From NCBI GenBank assembly GCA_023150475.1, contig JAKLKU010000005.1, positions 186,001-250,000 of the forward strand: 64,000 nt of DNA, read 5' to 3'. The DNA is from Planctomycetota bacterium (GTDB taxonomy: Bacteria > Planctomycetota > UBA1135 > GCA-002686595). Below, piece by piece: positions 53,118 through 60,727 of this stretch (positions are counted from its first letter, which is position 1; each line of letters starts with the position of its first letter). Below the pieces are notes generated by a model. That model had not been told where the DNA came from. It was given only the letters and a program-made list of their open reading frames with translations, and made no database searches. The position numbers and the translations under genes were made by a program.

Positions 53118-54122
53118 ATGCACATTCGCGGCGGCATCGACCTCGGCGGCACCAAGATCCAAGCGGTGATCCTCGATCACGAGCACCGCGTGCTCGCAGA
53201 GCTGCGCGCGTCGACTCCGACGAGCGGCGGTCCGCGCGACGTCGCGGCGGCGATGGCGGACACGCTCGCGAGCGCCGCGAAGGCAGCGCAGGTCGAGACG
53301 AGCAAGCTGCAAGGCATCGGCGTCGGTTCGCCGGGTCACGTCGATGCGCGCCGCGGCAGCGTGTCGAACGCCAACAACCTGCCGAACTGGAAGGAGCCCT
53401 TCCCGCTCGCCGCCGCGCTCTCGGAACGGCTCGGCGCGCCGGTCGAGCTCGGCAACGACGTCGGCGTCGCGCTCGACGGCGAAGCGTTCCTCGGCGCGGG
53501 CCGCGCGTACGACTCGTTCGTCGGACTCTGGTGGGGCACCGGCATCGGCGGTGGAGTCGTCTTGCGCCACGAACGTTGGCTCGGCCGCGGCGCGTCCGGC
53601 GAGATCGGTCACATGGTGATCCGTCGCGACGGCGCACGCTGCATGTGTGGCCGGCGCGGTTGCGTCGAAGCGTACGCCGGCCGACGCGCGATGGAGCGCC
53701 GCGCGCGCCGTGACGTCGAACGCGGCGCGAAGACCAAGCTCTTCGACATCATGGAGAAGAAGGGCCGCACGCAGCTCTCCGCGGGCGTGATCGCGAAGGC
53801 GCTCGAGAAGGAAGACGAGTACGCCGTCTGGATGATCGAACGCGCCGTGCGCGCGATCGCGGCGGGACTCGCGTCGGCGGTCAACTTGCTCGACGTCGAA
53901 GCGGTCGTGATCGGCGGCGGCCTCGGTTCGCGGCTCGGCGAGCCGTACGCCGCCAAGATCCGCGACGCCATGCTCCCCCACCTCTTCACGCCGGACCGAC
54001 CGCCGGCGGTGCACGTCGCCGAACTCGGTGAACTCGCCGGCGCGATCGGCGCGAGCCTCCTGGTCCCCGGCGCGAAGTCGCCGGAGGCGTCGCACGCACG
54101 TCGGCGAATCCGTTCGCACTGA
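53118..54122 (+). CDS. ROK-family glucokinase
   Basis: 334 aa, GAGGAG Shine-Dalgarno before the ATG. ATP-binding GGIDLGGTKIQAVIL is at the start, catalytic Asp in LGNDVGVALDGEA (Asp114), sugar-binding GASGEIGHM with the His, and the ROK zinc site CMCGRRGC (Cys175, 177, 182). There is no N-terminal helix-turn-helix, so it is a kinase rather than a NagC-type repressor. It phosphorylates glucose, or a related hexose, for the divergent pentose-phosphate operon. It converges on the surface-protein array after only 21 nt. Confidence 0.92.
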   Translation: MHIRGGIDLGGTKIQAVILDHEHRVLAELRASTPTSGGPRDVAAAMADTLASAAKAAQVETSKLQGIGVGSPGHVDARRGSVSNANNLPNWKEPFPLAAALSERLGAPVELGNDVGVALDGEAFLGAGRAYDSFVGLWWGTGIGGGVVLRHERWLGRGASGEIGHMVIRRDGARCMCGRRGCVEAYAGRRAMERRARRDVERGAKTKLFDIMEKKGRTQLSAGVIAKALEKEDEYAVWMIERAVRAIAAGLASAVNLLDVEAVVIGGGLGSRLGEPYAAKIRDAMLPHLFTPDRPPAVHVAELGELAGAIGASLLVPGAKSPEASHARRRIRSH

Positions 54123-54143
54123 CGCAAGTGGCGCGCTCCTGAC

Positions 54144-56402
54144 TCAACGTCGCCGCGCGTACCGCGCCTCGAGCAGCGCGACCACTCCTGGGTCGGGCTC
54201 GAGCCGGAAGCGCCACGGTTCGCCGTCCGAGACGACGATCGGTTGGCGCACCGTCCAGACGATCGTTTCGAAGCCTTCGCCGAGATCGTCCACGTAGGCA
54301 ACGATCGCCGTGTAGTCGCCCGGCGCGTGCACGACGACCTTCGACGACAGACTCGGTCGGGCCTCGCTCACGAAGCGGCGCTCGCGCGAGCTTTCCGGGA
54401 GGTGCGTGGGGCACTCACCACCTTCGAGGTGGACTCGGACGAGGATGTTGGGCGGCAGTTCGGGCTGCACGAGCTCGAATTCGAGGTCGAGACCGTGGCG
54501 CAATCGAAACGTGTGCTTCCCACTCGAGACCGAACCGAGCTCCGGCACGTGATCCGGCGCGTGGGCGACGATGTCGAGTCTCGCACGCTCGTCGAGGAAC
54601 CGCGCACGACCCTGGCGTGCATTGGCACTGCGCCGTTCCGTGACGCCCGCGGAGCTCTGCAGCGTCAACCACGCATCCGCGATAGGCGCGCCATTTTCGT
54701 CGAGCACGTCGATCTCGAACGCGTGGATCCGGTCGGAGACGTCGAGCTCCAGGCGAGTGTTCTCGACGCGGATGTCGCGCTCCGGCGAGAGCCCGGCGAC
54801 CTCCAGCAACTTGCGGCTGCGCCCGAGACGGACTTCGAGCGAATACTCGGCGGACGCGAGCCCCTCGAACACGAACGTCCCACGCCGGCGATCGACGTCG
54901 GCGACGAGCTCCGTGTACCGAGGGTTCGAACGATCACCCACGTCGTGCAGGAAAACCAGGAAGTCCTGCGCGCGGAAGTCCGGACCGAAGCGCACCGATC
55001 CGGCGATTCGGCCCACGTCCGAACCGGCGAGCGTCAGCACGTTCGACACGTCGGAAGTCGATGGCGAAGCGACGCTTTCGGCACGTTCCGTGCACACGAC
55101 GTCGCCCAATTCGAGGAGCACGCCGTTCACGTCGGCGCCGACCTGCACGCGCCCGATCCCGACGACGGCGTCTCCGAGCAGCGCAATCACTCCAAACGTC
55201 CTCGACGTCCGCTGAGCGCAATGGCTCGGCAACGCGAAGCGAAAACCCGCGTGCTCGTCCGCGCGCACTCGAATGGAACCGCGAGCCGCGCCCGATCCGC
55301 ACTTCGTGGCGCACTCGAGCTCGACCGCATCGATCACGAGCGGCGCACCATCCGCATCCACGCACCGGCCGGAGACTCCGAAGCACCAGGAGGATCCGCC
55401 GAGCGTCGCAACCGCGGTCTTGCCGGCGACACGCGGCCCATCGATACATGCCAGCAACGTCCCGAACGGCGAGTCCGGTAGCGCGGCGCTCGCTTCGAGC
55501 GTGAGCCCGAGCGCGACCCGCGTGAAGCGCACGACGGTTCCTTCGCACTCGCCGGGAAGCGCCTCCCAGATCGGTGAGAGCCGCGCGCGGCCGCCGTTCG
55601 GCGACCCGACGACCCGCAGCGCGACGGAACGCGGCGTCTGCAGTGCCCGGCTCTGCGCATCGAGCACGGTGAGCTCCACCGCCCCCGTCGCCGGGAGGTG
55701 GAGCTCGACTTCGGTGCCGAGCGAGGCCTCCGTCACTTCGACGAACAGGTCCGGGGCGAACGAGCCGACCGGCCTCACGAGCAACACCTGCCTGCGATGT
55801 CGGGAGACGAACGCGCCCGCATGACGCAGCAGCGCGCGACCGTCGGCGTCGGTGGTCGCGCGAACGAGGTCCGCCGCGGGCTCGTGTGAAGTGACGAGCG
55901 CTCGGAGCTCGACCGTCACCCCCGCCTCGGGACGCCCTTCGACGTCGAGCACGCGCACGCACAGCCCGCGGTCCGGCTCGAGCGGCACGATCAGGCGCCT
56001 GAGCTCTGGACCGTCGAGGGTGACACTGCAGAGCCCGTACTTGCCTTCGTGCTCCGCACTGACGCTCAACCCTCCGACGGTGCGCGGCACGCGCACTTCG
56101 CCGCGCGCATCGGCGACGAACCGTGTGCCGCGACGTTCGAGCGCGTCCAGATCGAGCGGCTCCCACGGCGGAGTTCGCGCCCGGCTCCCGCGCGGCCGCT
56201 CGAGTTCGAGCGCGTGCACGACGGCGCCGGCGACGGGCGCACGCGTCGCGCCATCGACGATCGAGATCGTCAACGACTCGAGCGACGGCGCGGGACGGAT
56301 CCCTCGTTGCGCAGCGAGCTGTGTGGATGGGCTGCGCGCGGCGACGAGCAGCGCCACGGCGACGAACGAAGCGACTGCGAACGACAACGTGCGAGACAAC
56401 AC
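54144..56402 (-). CDS. Membrane-anchored Ig/transthyretin-like protein (array member 5)
   Basis: 752 aa from GTG 56402 (GGGAGAG upstream at good spacing). N-terminal TM segment LSFAVASFVAVALLVAA, then beta-rich carboxypeptidase-regulatory-like domains (LTISIVDGATRAPVAGAVVHALEL; LCVRVLDVEGRPEAGVTVELRAL). The C-terminal 220 residues carry the module shared by the array: IRVENTRLELDVSDRIHAF, DENGAPIADAWLTL and a final PIVVSDGEPWRFRLEPDP. No enzyme motif is seen. It is separated from the upstream paralogue by a 473-nt gap containing copy 2 of the dispersed element, so it may have its own promoter. Confidence 0.8.
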   Translation of the reverse strand: MLSRTLSFAVASFVAVALLVAARSPSTQLAAQRGIRPAPSLESLTISIVDGATRAPVAGAVVHALELERPRGSRARTPPWEPLDLDALERRGTRFVADARGEVRVPRTVGGLSVSAEHEGKYGLCSVTLDGPELRRLIVPLEPDRGLCVRVLDVEGRPEAGVTVELRALVTSHEPAADLVRATTDADGRALLRHAGAFVSRHRRQVLLVRPVGSFAPDLFVEVTEASLGTEVELHLPATGAVELTVLDAQSRALQTPRSVALRVVGSPNGGRARLSPIWEALPGECEGTVVRFTRVALGLTLEASAALPDSPFGTLLACIDGPRVAGKTAVATLGGSSWCFGVSGRCVDADGAPLVIDAVELECATKCGSGAARGSIRVRADEHAGFRFALPSHCAQRTSRTFGVIALLGDAVVGIGRVQVGADVNGVLLELGDVVCTERAESVASPSTSDVSNVLTLAGSDVGRIAGSVRFGPDFRAQDFLVFLHDVGDRSNPRYTELVADVDRRRGTFVFEGLASAEYSLEVRLGRSRKLLEVAGLSPERDIRVENTRLELDVSDRIHAFEIDVLDENGAPIADAWLTLQSSAGVTERRSANARQGRARFLDERARLDIVAHAPDHVPELGSVSSGKHTFRLRHGLDLEFELVQPELPPNILVRVHLEGGECPTHLPESSRERRFVSEARPSLSSKVVVHAPGDYTAIVAYVDDLGEGFETIVWTVRQPIVVSDGEPWRFRLEPDPGVVALLEARYARRR

Positions 56403-56875
56403 GGCGACTCTCCCGTTCTCGGAGCGAGCACTCCCAGACGAAACGGGCTCGGAATCGACCGGCGCGGCCGCGAATCCTGAATCGGTGCGTGAAACTGCAA
56501 CCGGTCGCTGCGCCGAACATCGCGAGCGAGGTGCAACCGAACGCCCGCGGGCGAGTCCATGGCGGAAGCCCCGAGGTGTCTCTGCCGTCGCGGTTCCGGC
56601 GCCCCGTCGGGCGAGGAGCGCTCGCCAGGGGCCACCGCGACGCAGCTCGACCCACCTAGAACCACGTCGACCCACCTCGAACCGGTGCGGCCCGGGGCGC
56701 CCGGGTACGTCGGGCGCCCGCCCGTCCCGGTCGCGCCCCCGACCCGCGCGGCGTCTCGCAAGACCGTCCATCCCCCACCGGCAAGGACGCGCCGGAGCGG
56801 AGACGCGCGGCGGCGAGGCCAAGCACCGGGCCCTCGTGATCCGACGCGCGGTGCCAGCCTCCCTCGCGCGCACGC
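56403..56875. other. Gap between array members 4 and 5
   Basis: 473 nt without a gene; nearly all of it is copy 2 of the dispersed element (56492-56857). Inside, a 17-bp direct repeat (TCGACCCACCTAGAACC at 56647-56663 and, with one change, 56667-56683) has a 20-nt period. Confidence 0.6.
56492..56857 (-). repeat. Dispersed intergenic element, copy 2
   Basis: Second copy (about 366 nt) of the element at 11030-11370, in the same orientation. Its block B end begins 19 nt after the stop of the 56876 gene, and its block A end lies 90 nt before the start of the gene at 56402. That is the same arrangement as copy 1: immediately downstream of one minus-strand gene and upstream of another that encodes an exported or membrane-anchored protein. 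Confidence 0.75.
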
Positions 56876-57976
56876 TCAGCGCTGCCGGCCGAGGTACTCG
56901 AGTCGGTCCGCGACCGCCTTCGGGTCCGGCGTGATGCGGAAGACTTGGCCCTCGACGTCGCGCACGTCGAGGGGCTCGACGGCGTCGAAGAGCGGCGCGG
57001 ATTGCGAGCCGTCGGCGAGCGAATACTCGAGCGTCACCGAATAACGCGCCGCCGCCGGGACGAAGAGGACGAAGCGCGGCTCGGTCTGGGCTTTCGTCGA
57101 CGCGCTGGTCGGCCACGACGACGGTCCGCCGTCCCGACGCAGCTCGGGCGCATTGAGCACCATCCTGCACCGCGTGCCGTCGGGCAGCGGCTCGCCCGCG
57201 ACTTCGACTTCCACACGGATTCCGCGTTGCATGAAGAAGCGCTGCGAGCCGCGCACGTTCGACTCTTGGAGCGGTCGGTAGTCGAACTGCTCGAGCACCA
57301 CCTCGAGCTCCGGTCGCGTCGCGACGACGCGGGCTCGACCACGTTCGACCAGCGCCGACTTCCACGTCGCGGAACCGTCGCTCGGCCGGAACGCGAGGTT
57401 GGCGCGCCCGAACGGCGCGCCGAGTTCGTCGAACACTTCGAACTCGAAGACGTGCACGAGCCCGCGCACGTCGATCTCCGCGAGCCGCGGATCGTCCGCG
57501 CGCCCCCCATCGACTTCGATGCCGCCGATCTCGACGAGCTCCTTGTCGCGGTCGAGCAGCACGCGCACCGCGTAGGTTCCGGTGGCGACATCCGCGAACG
57601 TGAATTGGCCACGCTCCGGATCCTCGGTCGCGGCGAGCGGCACCGACTTCCACGTGCTCGACGCCCGCTCGTCCACGAGCACGATCTTCAGGTCACTTGC
57701 CAGGACGTCGGCATCGTGTCGGACGACGCCGAGAACCCCGACGTCCGGCGCCGGCGCCATCCGCTCCGCCGACCCACCTGCGCCCGTGACGACCTCGGCG
57801 CGCGGGGCGGCGAGCTGAGATGGGATCGTCTCGGCCGGCTCGTGCGACACGTCGCTCGGTGTGGGACCGGGCGCAATCAAGGGTGCCGCCGTCTCGACCG
57901 TGTCCGAGCGGCGCAACCACAGGAGGCAGAGCAGCGCGAGCGCGAGCACCAGGCCCACGACGGACTTGCGTGTCAT
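56876..57976 (-). CDS. Membrane-anchored protein, array member 4 (shortest paralogue)
   Basis: 366 aa. An N-terminal TM helix (SVVGLVLALALLCLLWL), a Pro/Ala-rich linker of about 60 residues, then one beta domain (VRHDADVLASDLKIVLVD…GQFTFADVATGTYAVRVLLD) and the conserved C-terminal module: DPRLAEIDVRGLVHVFEFEVFDELGAPF, WKSALVERGRARVVA, and the end LDVRDVEGQVFRITPDP. It is essentially the module alone with an anchor, so it defines the family core. Its ATG lies 3 nt after the stop of the gene at 57980; it is in one operon with members 1-3. The function is unknown. Confidence 0.8.
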   Translation of the reverse strand: MTRKSVVGLVLALALLCLLWLRRSDTVETAAPLIAPGPTPSDVSHEPAETIPSQLAAPRAEVVTGAGGSAERMAPAPDVGVLGVVRHDADVLASDLKIVLVDERASSTWKSVPLAATEDPERGQFTFADVATGTYAVRVLLDRDKELVEIGGIEVDGGRADDPRLAEIDVRGLVHVFEFEVFDELGAPFGRANLAFRPSDGSATWKSALVERGRARVVATRPELEVVLEQFDYRPLQESNVRGSQRFFMQRGIRVEVEVAGEPLPDGTRCRMVLNAPELRRDGGPSSWPTSASTKAQTEPRFVLFVPAAARYSVTLEYSLADGSQSAPLFDAVEPLDVRDVEGQVFRITPDPKAVADRLEYLGRQR

Positions 57977-57979
57977 CGT

Positions 57980-60682
57980 TCAGCGGCCCCCCGTCTGACT
58001 CGCGGCGTCGGCGAGCTCCGCGAGCGCGCGTTCGAGCGCGGCGCGCGGAGGCTCGAGCTTGAACGACTGCTCGTGGTCGACGAGCGCGACGTCGAACGTC
58101 TGCTGCTCCGCGAGCTCGCGGCCTTTTCCGCTCGCCGCGTGCATGACGCGGAATGCGACCGAGTGTTTGCCCGCCGCCGCGAACGCGACCTTCACGCGCC
58201 CGTCCGCGTCGACCAACGCCTCCCACGTGCCGCGCAACGGAGTCGCGACTTCGACGCCACGCGAATCGATCAGCGTGAACGCGAGCTTCAGCGTGTCCGG
58301 CGCGCTCACCGGATTGCCGCCCGCGAGCTCGACCGTCGCCCACAGCGGCCCGTCGAGCACGAGCGTCGCGTCGTCGCGCACGCGCTCGAAGAGCGTGGTG
58401 CGTCCGGGCGCGCCGAAGACCGACAAGTCGAGCTCCGGAGCGAGCGCGAGCAACCGTGCGCGACCGCGAGTGAAACGCCACGACTGCCACGCTTCGTCCG
58501 TGCCGCTCGGCCGGAAGCGGATCTCGCCGGCGGCGACGTCGCGCCCTTCGTGGTCGCGGATCACCAGGTCGACGATGCGCACGAGGTTGCGCAGATCGAG
58601 GTCGCGCAACGCGTCCGGGTTCGGCCCGGGCAGGAGCTCGAAGGGCTCGAACGCGAGCACCGGCGTGCTGACGGCGAGCACTTGGAGCTTGCCGCGCCCT
58701 GCGCGCAGCTTGTGGTTGCTGAACGCGGCGCGTGCGAGTCCGTCGCTTGCGGGTCGCGGCGTGCCGATCAGCGCAGTCGCGACGTCGTCGAGCGTCCACA
58801 CGACGTTCAGCTCGGCCGGGTTGAGGTCGGGATCGATCGTGGCCGTCACGTCGAGACTCGCCCAACGCTCGAGCGGGAGCTCGACGCCGCTGATCCCGGG
58901 CGCGAAGAGCACCGGCGCGCCGCGTTGGCTGTCGCTCGAGCTCGCGCGCACCGCGAGCTCCGCGCCGGGGAACTCCGCGTCGATCGAAAAACGCCCGTCG
59001 CCGTCGGTCAGCGCCGCCGCGCCGGTGTCGCGCCACGTCGTGCCGTCGGAGTTCTGCGCGAGCACGTTGACGTTCGCGTTCGCGATCGGCGCACCGATCT
59101 GGTCGACGACGCGGCCGGCGACGAGCAACGGCAAACCGGCGAGATGCACGTCGCCGAGGTCGTTGAGCCCGAGCTTCGGCGCGAGCGGCACTTCGACGAC
59201 GACGGAGCGCACCTTGCGCTCGCCGCTCGGCGCCGCGACGAGCCGCAACGCGCCGCCGCTCGCGAGTCCGGGCTCGCCGCTGAACTGGCCGTCGGCGGCG
59301 ACGGCGCGCCAACCGGCGAGATGGAGCTTCACGATGCCTTCCGCGTCGGTCTGCACGGGCGAGATCAACGACGGCGCGCCGCCGTTGGGCACGGTCTCGA
59401 CCTGCACGTCGAGCGCTCGGTTCGCGTACACCGCGCCGTCGTCGTCGAGCACGCGCGCGACCAGTGTCGGCACGGCGTTCGGTCCGCCGAGCACGAGCTC
59501 GACACGTTCGCCAGCGCGTTCGAGCCGCGTGAGCGCACTGAACGGCGCCAGGAACGTCTTCGCGATGCGCAGCCGAGCCTCGAATCGCGTGTCGACGCCG
59601 GCTTGCACGGCGGGATAACGCACGCGTCCGTCGGTGAGTTCCGCCGCGGCATCGGCGATGATCGCGAGCTCGAGCTCCGTCGACGCCAAACGCACTTCCG
59701 CGCCGGTCGTGAGCTCGCGGCCGTCGAAGTCGAGCACCTTGACGTCGACGGCGCCGAACGGCGGCACCTCGAGCGACACCGGAGCCGTGAGATCGTCCAG
59801 GGTCACGCTGCGTCGCGGCACGCGTTCGAACGCGCCGTCCACGCACACCGAGAGCGGCGCGGGGTGCGCGCGTTCGAGCCAAGCGCGGCCGTGTTCGAAG
59901 ACGGCGCGGCCGTTCGCGTCGCTCTTCGCGTGCGAGCGCCGCGCGAACGTGCGATTGGTCTCGTGGAATTGCGCGAGCACCAACGGCACGCCAGCGAGCG
60001 GTCGTCGCTCGGCGTCGTGCACGACCACGTCGAGCGGTCCGTCGCGGTGAAGCGCGAGCTTCGCGCCGTGAGGTCCGGCGCGCACTCGGCCCGCGCCCCA
60101 ACGTTCCTTGGTCGCGGCTACGACGAACCACTCCGCGCTCGTCGCGATCTGCTGCGTCGTGAACGCCGTCGGATTCGTCGGTGCGGCGCCGGGCACACGC
60201 ACGCCGCCGGCGGCGTCCGCGCGCTCGCGTTTGCCTTCGCGTTCGGCGAGCTCGACGAGCTCCGCCAAGTCGTCGGTGCCGAGTCGGTGCTTGCGCGGGA
60301 ACGGCGTGACCCACACGTCCGCCGCAGCGAGCGGCGCGCCCGAGTCCGCGTCGACGATGACGAGTCCCGGCGCCATCCGTTTCGCGGGCTGCGACGTGGG
60401 CGGCGCCGCCACGGCGCTGCGCTGCTCCGCGCGTGCGTCGTCGCGCGGCACGACGAGCTCCGGGGACACGAGCTGGTTCGCGGGAGTCGCAATCGTGCTC
60501 GTGGAGCCCGCGGCGGAGTCGCCCGCCGACGGCGGCATCGGATCGACGAGCTCCGCGCCATCGAGCGTCTGCACCGGCCGCTCGACGAAGAGCCACCACG
60601 CGGCGCCACCGAGCAGCGCGACGCACACGCCGAGCGCGACGAGCAACACGTGCGACCGGCCGTTGGAGCCCACGCGGATCAC
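57980..60682 (-). CDS. Membrane-anchored Ig/transthyretin-like protein, array member 3
   Basis: 900 aa from GTG 60682 (GGAGG 10 nt upstream). TM helix VLLVALGVCVALLGGAAWWLF, a Ser/Ala-rich linker, then about six beta domains of the carboxypeptidase-regulatory type (LVIVDADSGAPLAAADVWV, LDVVVHDAERRPLAGVPLVL, PLLVAGRVVDQIGAPIANANVNVLA). It ends with the conserved module (ALRDLDLRNLVRIVDLVIRD, WQSWRFTRGRARLLALAPELDL, end FDVALVDHEQSFKLEPP). It lies 45 nt after the 60728 gene and 3 nt before the next. Probably an envelope-anchored ectodomain; no enzymatic residues are recognised. Confidence 0.8.
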   Translation of the reverse strand: MIRVGSNGRSHVLLVALGVCVALLGGAAWWLFVERPVQTLDGAELVDPMPPSAGDSAAGSTSTIATPANQLVSPELVVPRDDARAEQRSAVAAPPTSQPAKRMAPGLVIVDADSGAPLAAADVWVTPFPRKHRLGTDDLAELVELAEREGKRERADAAGGVRVPGAAPTNPTAFTTQQIATSAEWFVVAATKERWGAGRVRAGPHGAKLALHRDGPLDVVVHDAERRPLAGVPLVLAQFHETNRTFARRSHAKSDANGRAVFEHGRAWLERAHPAPLSVCVDGAFERVPRRSVTLDDLTAPVSLEVPPFGAVDVKVLDFDGRELTTGAEVRLASTELELAIIADAAAELTDGRVRYPAVQAGVDTRFEARLRIAKTFLAPFSALTRLERAGERVELVLGGPNAVPTLVARVLDDDGAVYANRALDVQVETVPNGGAPSLISPVQTDAEGIVKLHLAGWRAVAADGQFSGEPGLASGGALRLVAAPSGERKVRSVVVEVPLAPKLGLNDLGDVHLAGLPLLVAGRVVDQIGAPIANANVNVLAQNSDGTTWRDTGAAALTDGDGRFSIDAEFPGAELAVRASSSDSQRGAPVLFAPGISGVELPLERWASLDVTATIDPDLNPAELNVVWTLDDVATALIGTPRPASDGLARAAFSNHKLRAGRGKLQVLAVSTPVLAFEPFELLPGPNPDALRDLDLRNLVRIVDLVIRDHEGRDVAAGEIRFRPSGTDEAWQSWRFTRGRARLLALAPELDLSVFGAPGRTTLFERVRDDATLVLDGPLWATVELAGGNPVSAPDTLKLAFTLIDSRGVEVATPLRGTWEALVDADGRVKVAFAAAGKHSVAFRVMHAASGKGRELAEQQTFDVALVDHEQSFKLEPPRAALERALAELADAASQTGGR

Positions 60683-60727
60683 GCTAACACGCCTCCGCGG
60701 GGTCAGCGCCCTCGCGACGGAACGCGC

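Noticed and set aside
53118-54122. ROK transcriptional repressor
   Set aside because: No N-terminal helix-turn-helix; the protein begins directly with the ATP-binding motif, so it is a sugar kinase.
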